From Gemmatimonadota bacterium (GTDB taxonomy: Bacteria > Gemmatimonadota > Gemmatimonadetes > Gemmatimonadales > GWC2-71-9), in contig QHUJ01000046.1 in the NCBI GenBank assembly GCA_003221895.1, positions 1 to 32,957 of the forward strand: 32,957 bases of DNA. The letters run 5' to 3'. Below the pieces are notes generated by a model. It did no database searches and was not told the origin of the DNA. It saw only the letters and a list, made by a program, of their open reading frames with translations. Of the stretch, positions 1 to 7,498 are shown one piece after another (positions within the stretch are counted from its first letter, which is position 1; each line of letters starts with the position of its first letter). The position numbers were made by a program, and so were the translations under genes.

Positions 1-617
1 CACCCGGAATAGACACTAGACTCGAGGCTGTACAGCTCCACCACGAGATTGTAGCCCTGGGGCGCCGAGGTCGGTCCGAGCGTGATGGCCTTATCCAAGT
101 CGCTCAGCGCCCGGTCGCAGGCACGCAGGGCGTTGTAGTGCCGTCCACGCCGCAGATAGAGAAACGCCTCGGCCGGATGAAGCTCGATCGCTTTACTGTA
201 GTCCGCCGTGGCTGCGTCTCGCTGATTGAGGGCATGCTCTGCCTCTGCCCGGCGCAAGTAAGCGTCCCAGTTGTCTGGCTGTCGTTCGATCAGCCGTGTG
301 AAGTAGGGAATGGCGTCAGCCAGGCGCAGCACGTCCACGCTGTCGACCCAGCCTGAATCACCGCCGCTCGTCGACATGATCCACAGTCGCCGCCCCTCCC
401 GACGCGAGATGGGCGCGACCAGGTTGATGCCGACCGCAGTGGCAAGACGGGTACTGTCCGACGGACTATGAACCTCACCCATGCCCTTCAACATGACGAT
501 CCGGTGGCTGACCCAACCCGAGTCAGCCAGGACTCGAACCGTCTGGCTCAACGCCGGTGATCCTGCCAGCAGACACACGCAGGCAATGAGGGTGCTTCGC
601 GCGCGCAGGAGGTTCAT
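1..617 (-). CDS. Secreted TPR-repeat protein (3' end beyond window)
   Basis: The reading frame is open from an ATG at 617 to the window edge, giving at least 205 residues. Residues 1-25 are a signal peptide (MNLLRARSTLIACVCLLAG, then SPALSQ). A middle part of about 85 residues has two similar DSGWV segments, which suggests a small repeated or SH3-like fold. From about residue 100 there are TPR-like helices (NWDAYLRRAEAEHALNQRDA and AFLYLRRGRHYNALRACDRA). It is the gene of the leftmost visible cassette and starts 40 bases after the boundary at attC 652-779. No clear Shine-Dalgarno sequence is seen. TPRs mediate protein-protein contacts, so a periplasmic scaffold role is plausible, but the function is unknown. 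Confidence 0.75.
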   Translation of the reverse strand, partial: MNLLRARSTLIACVCLLAGSPALSQTVRVLADSGWVSHRIVMLKGMGEVHSPSDSTRLATAVGINLVAPISRREGRRLWIMSTSGGDSGWVDSVDVLRLADAIPYFTRLIERQPDNWDAYLRRAEAEHALNQRDAATADYSKAIELHPAEAFLYLRRGRHYNALRACDRALSDLDKAITLGPTSAPQGYNLVVELYSLESSVYSG

Positions 618-651
618 TGTGGAGTCTACGTTGGGCGGTGACAGAGCGGCC

Positions 652-779
652 GCCTAACGGATGGCCCTTAAGCAGCGGCGCCAAGCTTGAGGTTTCACAA
701 ACGTAATTCTACCACACCGGGCCCACGTCGGCCGGATTCATTGACGACGGACGCCGACAGCTTCAAGCGCGTGTTAGGG
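652..779 (-). repeat. attC site A (128 bp)
   Basis: On the minus strand R'' is CCCTAAC, L'' is CGCTTGAAGC, L' is GCTTAAGGG and R' is GTTAGGC. The extra G in L'' fixes the orientation. It follows the stop codon of the SMP-30-like gene and precedes the TPR gene. The central part carries a TTTGTGAAA-type stretch shared with sites B and E. Predicted cleavage is between 658 and 657. Confidence 0.88.
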
Positions 780-798
780 GGCAACCCTCGGCTGCTAC

Positions 799-2106
799 CT
801 ATTGCTCCGAAAGATCCAGCACGCGCACAGTCGAAAGAGGTGCGGGTGTTCGGCTAGCAGGAGCCAGGCGGTTATCGTCGCCGAGCCGGTCGTAGTGGCT
901 GCTCGCGATGTAGTAGAAATGATCGCCGACTATTGTACCTGTGGTCGGTAGATGGAGTAGACTGTCGCCACGCTCGAGCACGGTCACGTGCCGAATCGAG
1001 CGACCATCAGGGGCGAGATCGTAGCGCGCGACCTGCTCGAGGCCAGGCAGGTGCTGAACCCCGATGAGACTACCGCGATACCAGTAGAGCCCGTCGATAG
1101 AGGCAGCGCTCCCGGCGGCAAGCAGGGGCACGCGCGTGATCGCTTTGGTGCGGATGTCGATACGTGCGATACCTTCGACGAAAGCGACATACAGGGTACG
1201 GTCGTCGGCGGACAACGTGATGCCATTTGCGTCCGAGAATCGCTCGCGGTCCGTGGAGAGGAAGAGCTCAAGGGTGTCGACGTCCAAGCGGACGCGATAC
1301 ACGGACCCTTGGTCAGTGTCGGTGATGAACACATCACCGTTCCGGCGTATCGCCAAGTCATTGAACAAATGATCGCCTCCGGAGTCGGAGGGGACATACG
1401 TCCGCAAGATGTGGCCGGTCCGTAGATCGCACTTGAAGAGCCGGGTTTGGCTCGGGGGCTCCCCGAACGGTGTCGAGGACGCCTCGCGTGGCGCCCAGGT
1501 GGCGAACCACAGAAGCGCACGAGCGGAATCGACATGAATGCCGACAACGCGAAGGAGACCGCTGTTCGAGATGAAATCGGAGCCGGTCCCGTTTCGCGCA
1601 AGGCGGATGATCTTGCGTTTCGCGAGGCTGCCGACGAGCCACTCATCCGTGATCGGATCGCGGGCGAGAGCCTCGGGCAGGAGATCAGCGTCGGGGAGGG
1701 TGAACGCTGGTGCGCCGCGAGCGACCGGGACACGGTTGCGCTGCAGGCGAGCCCGAACCGCGCGGAACTCGGATGAGCTACGCAGACCGACGAATGCGGA
1801 ATCGGAATCAACGTCCCGGCCGGCGCCGACGTCTCCGAGCCGACCAAGCCAACGGAGGGCCGCAGCGGGCTGACCGACGAGAGCGTACCCACGTGCGACG
1901 GCGTAGATCACGCCAGGGTGATCGGGCGCTCGCGCAGCGAGCGTACTGACGTAGTTGAGGTAGTCGCCGTAGCGGCCCGCCGCCAGCGCGCTACGGGCAT
2001 GGTCGGAGAGGCACAAAGCACTGCACGGCGGCGAAGAAGTTTGCGCAGAGAGAAGCGCGGGCGCCAGCAGCAGGGGCCACGTGGGCCAGCCGGAGATGCG
2101 ACTCAA
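799..2106 (-). CDS. Secreted SMP-30/gluconolactonase-like beta-propeller protein with N-terminal helical region
   Basis: The protein has 435 residues. Residues 1-22 form a signal peptide (WPLLLAPALLSAQ). Residues about 30-125 look like one or two TPR-type helical pairs (LAARAPDHPGVIYAVARGYA). Residues about 140-420 have the repeated strand pattern of an SMP-30/NHL-type propeller, with motifs such as FNDLAIRRNGDVFITDT, DANGITLSADDRTLYVA and IDGLYWYRGSLIGVQ. This family includes lactonases and sugar-binding sensors, but the metal ligands and substrate cannot be assigned here. The start must be TTG at 2106, because an in-frame stop lies just upstream and the signal peptide begins there. No Shine-Dalgarno sequence is visible, so translation may depend on the gene upstream, which starts at 2953 and stops 43 bases away. 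It is the last gene before attC A. Confidence 0.72.
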   Translation of the reverse strand: MSRISGWPTWPLLLAPALLSAQTSSPPCSALCLSDHARSALAAGRYGDYLNYVSTLAARAPDHPGVIYAVARGYALVGQPAAALRWLGRLGDVGAGRDVDSDSAFVGLRSSSEFRAVRARLQRNRVPVARGAPAFTLPDADLLPEALARDPITDEWLVGSLAKRKIIRLARNGTGSDFISNSGLLRVVGIHVDSARALLWFATWAPREASSTPFGEPPSQTRLFKCDLRTGHILRTYVPSDSGGDHLFNDLAIRRNGDVFITDTDQGSVYRVRLDVDTLELFLSTDRERFSDANGITLSADDRTLYVAFVEGIARIDIRTKAITRVPLLAAGSAASIDGLYWYRGSLIGVQHLPGLEQVARYDLAPDGRSIRHVTVLERGDSLLHLPTTGTIVGDHFYYIASSHYDRLGDDNRLAPASRTPAPLSTVRVLDLSEQ

Positions 2107-2149
2107 GGGAGGCGTCCGTCACATCGCAGGGTTCGTGCCGGGCATCCGG

Positions 2150-2953
2150 TTACCTCGCACGAAGCGCTCGCATTTCGTCGATACCGGCATCGAACGAATA
2201 GAATCCGTTCGTCACACGGACCCGTTTCAGTCCGCGTTTCGTCGCGAGGCCTCGGACAAACTGGACGTCGGACGTACTGGGTACCGGGATACCCAGCGCG
2301 CCATTGCTTTGCCGCGTATGGTTGTGCAACACGTACCAGTAGCTCCAGCCCTGCGCCAGGTAGTCGTCGACGATGTCGAAGCCGTAGACCGTCTTCGGAG
2401 GGAACAACTCGGTCCCGGCCCCGAACACGACCACGATCTCCTCACGCTCATCGGTGCCTTTCCTGAGAACGGAGGCCAGAAACTCGGTGGGGCGCTCTCG
2501 CTGTGGTACGCGAGCGTTCTGCTGGGCAAACAGGAGAGCATCGAGACAGGTGATCGGGCCGATCGCGCCCACACCGCCTTTATAGGCCAGGTCGTTGTTG
2601 AAACTCTCGTCGCGCCAAACATCAGCGTTGGGTCCGCTTGCTCCGGTCGGGACCGCGAGCGCGGGGGATCGTTCTTCCGCCCCCCCCTCACGGATCGCCG
2701 CTCGATAGGCCAAAAGCCCCGCGTCGTTCGGAAGCGCTGGACGCGCGTACGCATCCCTCCACGGAACCCTCCAAACCCACAGCACGACCCCTCCATGCTC
2801 GAGAACGACTGCGGGAGCTCGGGGCAACACGCACGCTGGGTCAACGGGATCCGAACCTCGGGCATTCTGCCCTTCGATGGGTCGGAGAGAACTGCACGAA
2901 CCAAAGATCGACACCAGAACGACAAGCGCGAGTCGATTCGGAAAGCGTCGCAT
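2150..2953 (-). CDS. Lipoprotein with a JAMM/MPN-like metalloprotease motif
   Basis: The protein has 267 residues from the ATG at 2953, preceded by GAGG about ten bases upstream. A longer frame reaches 3079, but the signal peptide MRRFPNRLALVVLVSIFGSC supports 2953, with Cys20 as possible lipidation site. The C-terminal third has HNH (His210, His212) followed by STSD (Ser226, Asp229) and an upstream acidic stretch. This resembles the HxH...SxxD zinc site of JAMM/MPN+ proteases, with a longer spacer than usual. Glu157 could be the catalytic Glu. What is seen is the motif; peptidase activity is inference. There is no attC between this gene and either neighbour, so it shares one cassette with the collagen-like and SMP-30-like genes. 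Confidence 0.6.
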   Translation of the reverse strand: MRRFPNRLALVVLVSIFGSCSSLRPIEGQNARGSDPVDPACVLPRAPAVVLEHGGVVLWVWRVPWRDAYARPALPNDAGLLAYRAAIREGGAEERSPALAVPTGASGPNADVWRDESFNNDLAYKGGVGAIGPITCLDALLFAQQNARVPQRERPTEFLASVLRKGTDEREEIVVVFGAGTELFPPKTVYGFDIVDDYLAQGWSYWYVLHNHTRQSNGALGIPVPSTSDVQFVRGLATKRGLKRVRVTNGFYSFDAGIDEMRALRAR

Positions 2954-3078
2954 CCTGCGTTTACCTCGCGATGCGTTATGACAGCCCCGTCTGGCTGTGA
3001 TGACGTTGCCCACTCGGCCAGCCGTCGGATGCACGATACTCCACCTTGTCCAATGGCAGGCGGAACCGGCCGCCATCA

Positions 3079-3615
3079 CTACGCTGAGGCGCAGATGGCG
3101 GTCACTGTGGTTTGCCTGCTAGATGATCCTGCGTTTTGTACCAAGGCGTTCCAACCGTGGTCAATAAGGTTCCCATCACCATCGCTTGGTTCAGACGAGA
3201 AGACCCGCACGTCCGTTGGCGTCTCGATTTCGAACCCACCGCCGAGCACCCTCTTTCCAATCGGGCACTCGACATGCACGTTCGCGATCGTGCTAGGGGA
3301 CAGAGACTCTTGATGGGTTACGATCTGGTAGCCGGAGATCCCGCTCGGTCCTGGAGGCCCTGCAGGTCCTTGAGGCCCGACCAGCCCGAGCGCCACCGGG
3401 TCGAGTTGTTGCTCATTTGAAAGACACTGCTGGCGCACAAAGACTGATCCACTCGGGTTGGAGCACAGCACCGTCTGCGCCACCGTTGCACCGCCATCGG
3501 AGCTGTTGGTGAAGTCCCGTGCAACGGCGGACATCTTCTTGGCCGGTGCCGTGGCCTGTTCGGAACACGCGACGGTCAGCACGGCGAGGGTCAGTTCTGC
3601 GAGAATCCTTCGCAT
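3079..3615 (-). CDS. Collagen-like lipoprotein
   Basis: The protein has 178 residues. The start at 3615 is chosen over the longer frame (3642) because GGAGG lies six bases upstream and a lipoprotein signal (MRRILAELTLAVLTVAC) begins there. Residues about 75-95 hold a short collagen-type Gly-X-Y run (GPQGPAGPPGPSG). The C-terminal part (about 100-178) is a small globular domain with VECPIGKRVLGGGFEIETP, a pattern found in secreted bacterial proteins of unknown role. Exposed collagen-like proteins often trimerise and act in adhesion; this is inference. A leader of about 250 bases separates it from the cassette boundary at 3878/3879, much longer than for the other cassette genes. Confidence 0.65.
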   Translation of the reverse strand: MRRILAELTLAVLTVACSEQATAPAKKMSAVARDFTNSSDGGATVAQTVLCSNPSGSVFVRQQCLSNEQQLDPVALGLVGPQGPAGPPGPSGISGYQIVTHQESLSPSTIANVHVECPIGKRVLGGGFEIETPTDVRVFSSEPSDGDGNLIDHGWNALVQNAGSSSRQTTVTAICASA

Positions 3616-3738
3616 ACACACCTCCGGGTGAAGAGCGCACACGCTACCCGTCGGTGACCGTGACTGTCGTCAGGGGTGGAGTCCTACAAGGAGGGCAGCG
3701 CCTCGCGGCAACGCATCGAGGTCATCGACGCATATCAC

Positions 3739-3846
3739 TCAGGGGCCGAATATACCGGCGCGCGTCAGAAGGGCCAGGAACGAATCGCCAGGGATCCCCG
3801 TTCCAGCGCCGACGAGTATTGTGAGACCGATAATAATTGGCTGCAT
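3739..3846 (-). CDS. Possible 35-residue hydrophobic peptide at the cassette start
   Basis: A small frame starts at ATG 3846, 32 bases inside the cassette boundary, with AGGGA about nine bases upstream. This is the usual position of a cassette gene. It encodes a hydrophobic peptide beginning MQPIIIGLTILVGAG and stops at 3739-3741. The position and likely ribosome site are the only support; no family was recognised. It could be a small membrane peptide, the truncated start of a lost gene, or chance. Confidence 0.3.
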   Translation of the reverse strand: MQPIIIGLTILVGAGTGIPGDSFLALLTRAGIFGP

Positions 3847-3872
3847 TTAGCGTTCCCTACGCCTAAGGCACC

Positions 3873-4002
3873 GCCTAACGAAATGCGCCTAAGCTGCGGC
3901 GCCGAGCTGGAAGTTTCACAAACAGAACTCTACGATGCCGGAATTCAGCATCAAGCCGTAGTCTCAGGGAAGGGCGCCGCCAGCTTCAGGCGCGTGTTAG
4001 GC
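3873..4002 (-). repeat. attC site B (130 bp)
   Basis: On the minus strand R'' is GCCTAAC, L'' GCGCCTGAAGC, L' GCTTAGGCGC and R' GTTAGGC, with an extra G in L''. The TAA stop of the MtfA-like gene is inside R''. Its central part resembles sites A and E (TTTGTGAAA). Predicted cleavage is between 3879 and 3878. Confidence 0.9.
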
Positions 4003-4812
4003 CACGCCCGTGGAACCCGTCGCACCGAGCAGCAATGCCGGATCGAGCTTGAAAAACTCGGAGAGTAGGGCATAAAGGCCGGGTTGGTCCGTTCGCAGTT
4101 GATCAGGTATCTCGAAGAAGGCTTCCGTGGCGACGGCAAAGAACTCCGCCCGGTTCGTGGCTCCATAGGGATCAAGCAGCGTCGACTCATTAGCATCCAC
4201 ACGCCTCACGTGTTCCGCGAATTGCGCCGACCATTGAGTGACCCACGTATGGTAACTGGCGCTGGAGTCTACGACGGGGATGCCATCCATTCTTCCGTCC
4301 TCGGCATCCAACATGTGGGCGAACTCATGGAACACCACATTGTGTCCATCGTCGATTGCTTGTGCGCCGTCTTTGACTTCCTCCCACCCCAGGACCACAA
4401 CGCCGTCCAGCCATGCTTGGCCGGCCGCTGGCCGGTCAGGCGTGGGGGGTTGATTGGGATCGTACAAGTGCTGGGTCTTGGGCACAAACGCGAATGGATA
4501 GACCAAGACTCGTCGAACTCGTTTGTACCGAGGATAGGGCATTTTCAGAACCAGCAGACAGGCCTGGGCCGCGATCGTCACCTGAATCTCCTCACGCAAT
4601 TCAAGCCCGCCGCACGCCTCGAAAGGCACCTCTTTGAGGAAGAGCTGCATGATGTGATAGAGGCGATCTTGGTCACCTGACGAAAGCCGCGCGACGAGCG
4701 AAACCCGATTACTGACCAGCTGGGGCCAGTTTGTGGGAATCGGCTCGCTCGGAAGTCGGACCCTGGTAAGAAGGTCCGCCAGTTTTTGCACCGTTGCGAC
4801 GAGGCGCTTCAC
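3997..4812 (-). CDS. MtfA-like zinc metallopeptidase (M90 family)
   Basis: The protein has 271 residues, close to the usual size of MtfA (about 265). A zinc site HEFAH is at 162-166 (His162, Glu163, His166). A downstream acidic stretch, RAEFFAVATEAFFE at about 222-236, fits the third ligand region of this family, and the N-terminal half has the typical VLVYPFAFVP segment. No signal peptide is seen, so it is probably cytosolic. E. coli MtfA cleaves peptides and binds the repressor Mlc in glucose-PTS control; whether this homologue does so is unknown. The start is GTG at 4812, 26 bases after the cassette boundary. The stop codon TAA forms part of the attC R'' box. It is the only gene of its cassette. 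Confidence 0.85.
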   Translation of the reverse strand: MKRLVATVQKLADLLTRVRLPSEPIPTNWPQLVSNRVSLVARLSSGDQDRLYHIMQLFLKEVPFEACGGLELREEIQVTIAAQACLLVLKMPYPRYKRVRRVLVYPFAFVPKTQHLYDPNQPPTPDRPAAGQAWLDGVVVLGWEEVKDGAQAIDDGHNVVFHEFAHMLDAEDGRMDGIPVVDSSASYHTWVTQWSAQFAEHVRRVDANESTLLDPYGATNRAEFFAVATEAFFEIPDQLRTDQPGLYALLSEFFKLDPALLLGATGSTGVA

Positions 4813-4832
4813 GGCTGAGAGTTGACGGCGCT

Positions 4833-4934
4833 GCCTAACGAAATGCGCCTAAGCTTCGGCGCGGCCGGTCCAGGCGCGAGTCGCTCGCGCAGTCCGCGAG
4901 CGGCCGCGCCGTCAGCTTTAGGCGCGTGTTAAGC
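4833..4934 (-). repeat. attC site C (102 bp)
   Basis: On the minus strand R'' is GCTTAAC (a perfect RYYYAAC), L'' GCGCCTAAAGC, L' GCTTAGGCGC and R' GTTAGGC, with an extra A in L''. The centre is a GC-rich palindrome unlike the other sites. The TAA of the VOC gene lies in R''. Predicted cleavage is between 4839 and 4838. Confidence 0.9.
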
Positions 4935-5333
4935 CGCATGCGTCCTTGAGATTGTCCACCGAAACCCATCCGGATCGCGTACCCGGAAGACCCGCGCCCC
5001 CCACGGCATGTCCTTGGGCTCGGTCTCTAGCGCACCTCCCCGCTCCAGAATTCGGTTGGCAACCGCATCGACGTTTTGCGTCGTGCTGATCTGGAAGGAC
5101 ATTCCCTGACCCTTGACCCGGTCCCAGCCTTTCGCGCCGTCGTCCTGGTTCAAGATGATCCGGACGTCACCGGCCTGGACCGCGACTCCTCGCAGCTTCC
5201 CATCGCGCTCGATACGGCGCGACACCGTGAAGCCCACGACCTCCACGTACCAAGCGAGGCTCTTGTCGAGATCCTTTACGGTCAACGAGGCCTGCAACGA
5301 TTGTCCCTGTAGCGGTTCAGGCGTCGAGCTCAT
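4929..5333 (-). CDS. VOC-family (glyoxalase/bleomycin-resistance-like) protein
   Basis: The protein has 134 residues, the normal size for a single-unit VOC protein with two beta-alpha-beta-beta-beta modules. The first module carries ASLTVKDLDKSLAWYVEVVGF (18-38). The second ends with WGARVFRVRDPDGFRWTI, a classical C-terminal VOC signature in which the Asp-Pro-Asp-Gly turn precedes a metal-side strand. Members include glyoxalase I, dioxygenases and resistance proteins; the substrate cannot be told. It is cytosolic. The ATG at 5333 has GGAG a few bases upstream. The stop TAA at 4929-4931 is embedded in attC C. VOC proteins are recurrent cassette cargo in known integrons. Confidence 0.88.
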   Translation of the reverse strand: MSSTPEPLQGQSLQASLTVKDLDKSLAWYVEVVGFTVSRRIERDGKLRGVAVQAGDVRIILNQDDGAKGWDRVKGQGMSFQISTTQNVDAVANRILERGGALETEPKDMPWGARVFRVRDPDGFRWTISRTHAA

Positions 5334-5404
5334 GCGGCTCCAATGGCGTGCGTGGTACGGGAAATCTAGCGGGACTGCGATCCGCCCGGACTACAGCGCA
5401 TGCG

Positions 5405-5495
5405 GCCTAATGGATCGCGCTTAAGCTGCGGCGCGCTGGTGAAAGAGTCGTCATTCAATATCCTTCGCGCCGCCAGCTTGAAGCGCTTGTCAGAC
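5405..5495 (-). repeat. attC site D (91 bp), degenerate core boxes
   Basis: Inner arms are intact: L'' CGCTTCAAGC and L' GCTTAAGCG with an extra C. Both outer boxes deviate: R'' is GTCTGAC instead of RYYYAAC, and R' is ATTAGGC instead of GTTAGGC, so the G at the cleavage point is missing. The centre (ATTGAATGACG) matches site F closely. This site is probably weak or inactive in recombination. Confidence 0.75.
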
Positions 5496-5675
5496 GGCGC
5501 GCTTGCGAGAAGACGCATGCCGCTTCAAAACCTGCGATCCGGCAGGTGCAGCCCTTCCAACGAACCAGACGGTACGAATGTCGTAGCCCGACTCCAAGAG
5601 ATGGGTCGCAAACGAGTGGCGCAGCGTGTGGCAGCTCGCCGCCTTCGCGATCCCCCTCGGCCCGCGTCTTGCCGT
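5490..5675 (-). pseudogene. Integron integrase (intI) 3' remnant
   Basis: The minus-strand frame after the RCC1 stop codon reads [13 protein letters not shown] and then [21 protein letters not shown] (5568-5630). The second piece is the signature around box 2 of the tyrosine recombinase IntI (catalytic HxxR). Box-2 surroundings of IntI usually continue with QELLGH and a catalytic Tyr within MIYTH; here the sequence changes after RTV to [10 protein letters not shown] and no active-site Tyr follows. The frame ends at a TGA inside the R'' box of attC D. There is no room for the N-terminal 200 or more residues, which are replaced by the RCC1 gene. It is clearly a broken fragment on the same strand as the cassettes. 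Whether it is the relic of the integrase that built this array is inference. Confidence 0.82.
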
Positions 5676-6845
5676 TCAGTCCGGAGAGGCAACCTGGACA
5701 GGTCGGGAACGGTCCTCGAATATCCCGTCGCCCAGTTGTCCGTAATTGCCCTGGCCCCAGCAGAATGCCGTTCCGTTAGCGGTACGACCACAGGTGTGGT
5801 TTCCGCCCGCCATAATCGCGATATAGACGCCGGGTGGGGCGATGCGTACTGGAATCGATGAGTCTTCAGTCGAGTCGTTCCCGAATTGACCGCGCACGTT
5901 GCTGCCCCAGCAGTACACCGCTCCATCGGTGGTCTGGCCACAACTGTGCTGGTTGCCGAGCGATATCGCGGCCCACCGCAGATCCCCGTTCACAAGTGTG
6001 GGCGAGCTCGTCGCGGCAGTAGTTCCGTTTCCCAGTTGTCCGTGTCCATTCCAGCCCCAGCAGTACACCTGTGCATCCTGAGTGAGGCCGCAGACGTGAT
6101 TCGTGCCTACAGCGAGCGACGTGAAGCGGTGATTTCCGACGACGCGGGACGGAGCAGCGCTGTCGGGGCCTGCCACCGGTGGCTGGCTATCGCCCAACAT
6201 GCCGTAGTCGTTGACCCCCCAACAGTACGCGTCGCCTTCGATCGTGATACCGCACGAGGTGCCAATACCGGCGTACACGGCAACCCAGGACAGGTTACCG
6301 AGAACCGCGACAGGGCGCGGCGTCCCCCCAAACAACAGCTGTCCATTTCCCAATGCACCGCGGAATTCATCCCCCCAACAGTAGGCCTGGTTATCGACGG
6401 TCACTCCACACGTGTGCGCGCCGCCTGCCGAGATCGTCCGCCAACGAAGGTCTCCCACAACCGGGGACGGAGTGCGCTTGGCTATGAAAGAGCTATCACC
6501 AACCTCTCCCCATTGATTCGCCCCCCAACAGCGAGCCCCGCGCTCCGCATCGAGTGCACAGATCGACAGGTCCCCGACGGTAATGACCGTGAACCGATAC
6601 CCGCCCGGGACGGGCAGGGGTAGCGCCGACTTTGGGATGAGCGAATCCTCGAGAGGCTGCGGGTCGTAATAGCCGGGCACCCAGCCCCAGCAGAACGCCT
6701 CGCTGGTGGGTGAAAGACCGCAGGTATAGGGCCCGCTGGCAGCGAGTGTTACCCAGTGAGAACTGCGCGCAGGCTCAGAGGTGTCGATACACGCGCCGAC
6801 CGCGCCCAGCTCGCCGAACAGAGCGAGAACGACCGGGAATCTCAT
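5676..6845 (-). CDS. Secreted RCC1-repeat beta-propeller lipoprotein
   Basis: The protein has 389 residues. The N-terminus MRFPVVLALFGELGAVGAC is a signal peptide with a possible lipidation Cys19. The rest holds about seven RCC1-type repeats of around 50 residues, each with a His/Tyr-x-Cys-Gly start and a Tyr-Cys-Trp-Gly end (HTCG and YCWG), consistent with one seven-bladed propeller. The paired Cys residues probably form a disulfide in each blade, as suits an exported protein. RCC1-type propellers are protein-binding; the ligand is unknown. The ATG at 6845 directly follows a TAA (6846-6848) that ends an upstream broken frame. The stop TGA is followed in frame by the intI remnant, so no attC of its own separates the two. 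Confidence 0.8.
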   Translation of the reverse strand: MRFPVVLALFGELGAVGACIDTSEPARSSHWVTLAASGPYTCGLSPTSEAFCWGWVPGYYDPQPLEDSLIPKSALPLPVPGGYRFTVITVGDLSICALDAERGARCWGANQWGEVGDSSFIAKRTPSPVVGDLRWRTISAGGAHTCGVTVDNQAYCWGDEFRGALGNGQLLFGGTPRPVAVLGNLSWVAVYAGIGTSCGITIEGDAYCWGVNDYGMLGDSQPPVAGPDSAAPSRVVGNHRFTSLAVGTNHVCGLTQDAQVYCWGWNGHGQLGNGTTAATSSPTLVNGDLRWAAISLGNQHSCGQTTDGAVYCWGSNVRGQFGNDSTEDSSIPVRIAPPGVYIAIMAGGNHTCGRTANGTAFCWGQGNYGQLGDGIFEDRSRPVQVASPD

Positions 6846-6999
6846 TTACGCCATCACCACCACCGGGGCGTGGCCCGCGTCGACGAGCTGCTTCGTCACC
6901 GGTTCCACGCGAAAGTTCAGCCCTTCCAGGGTTCGCGAACCCAATAGCGCGAAATCGCCGGGCAACCGGCAGCGGGTCCATTGAGTTCCTTGTCGCGCC
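6846..6999 (-). other. Cassette leader with a frame-broken small ORF
   Basis: An ATG at 6981 lies 24 bases inside the cassette boundary and has AGGA a few bases upstream, the ideal position for a cassette gene. Its own frame gives MDPLPV and then a low-complexity Arg/Gly sequence running into RCC1. The neighbouring frame gives a more protein-like sequence (GDFALLGSRTLEGLNFRVEP, then VTKQLVDAGHAPVVVMA) and stops at TAA 6846-6848, directly against the RCC1 ATG. One base shift in the CCCGG run would join them into a peptide of about 44 residues. The family was not recognised. Confidence 0.3.
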
Positions 7000-7130
7000 G
7001 TCTAACGGATTGCGCTTAAGCTGCGGCGCAGACTTGAGGTTTTCACAAACGGAATGCTAGCACACCGACAGTCGGCAGTCATTGCGATCAATTGAGCGCA
7101 GGCGCCGACAGCTTCAAGCGCATGTTAGGC
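7000..7130 (-). repeat. attC site E (131 bp)
   Basis: On the minus strand R'' is GCCTAAC, L'' GCGCTTGAAGC, L' GCTTAAGCGC and R' GTTAGAC, with an extra G in L''. The centre belongs with sites A and B (TTTGTGAAAA). It follows the small membrane protein gene. Predicted cleavage is between 7006 and 7005. Confidence 0.9.
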
Positions 7131-7140
7131 AGCACGGCCG

Positions 7141-7470
7141 TTATCCCCCTTCCATTGGTGGAGGCCAGAAATCCGTCGGAGGTCTGCGCCGGAAAGGTCG
7201 TCCACGTCCTAGCACACCCTGATAGATACCCCAGCAGACACCCATGAATACGGATGCGCCCCAGGACATTTGCGGGAATAATTGCTTGTGTAACCCGAGC
7301 GACAAGTAAATGAGACTGGCAACGAGGGTTGTGGCGAGTCCGCCAGCGCTGGCGGCAACCCACTCGCGACCCCAGCGAGGCGAGCTTGAGTCCTTGATCT
7401 TCACGTACGTCCCGGCGCCGGCTAGTTGAGCAGGGACTAGCCCGATGAAAATGATCGCCACAGGACCCAT
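7141..7470 (-). CDS. Small hypothetical membrane protein
   Basis: The protein has 109 residues with probably three membrane segments: about 3-22 (GPVAIIFIGLVPAQLAGAG), 39-58 (AASAGGLATTLVASLIYLSL) and 68-85 (SWGASVFMGVCWGIYQGV). The C-terminus is basic and proline-rich. The ATG at 7470 has GAGGG about eight bases upstream and lies 35 bases inside the cassette boundary. It is the sole gene of a 0.5-kb cassette. No family was recognised, which is usual for cassette genes. Confidence 0.65.
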   Translation of the reverse strand: MGPVAIIFIGLVPAQLAGAGTYVKIKDSSSPRWGREWVAASAGGLATTLVASLIYLSLGLHKQLFPQMSWGASVFMGVCWGIYQGVLGRGRPFRRRPPTDFWPPPMEGG

Positions 7471-7498
7471 GGTAAGCCCTCGGCTTACAGGCCGTGCT

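Noticed and set aside
630-636. GTTGGGC as a further integron R box
   Set aside because: It fits GTTRRRY and forms a small inverted repeat with 650-658, but has no L arms or partner R'' box.
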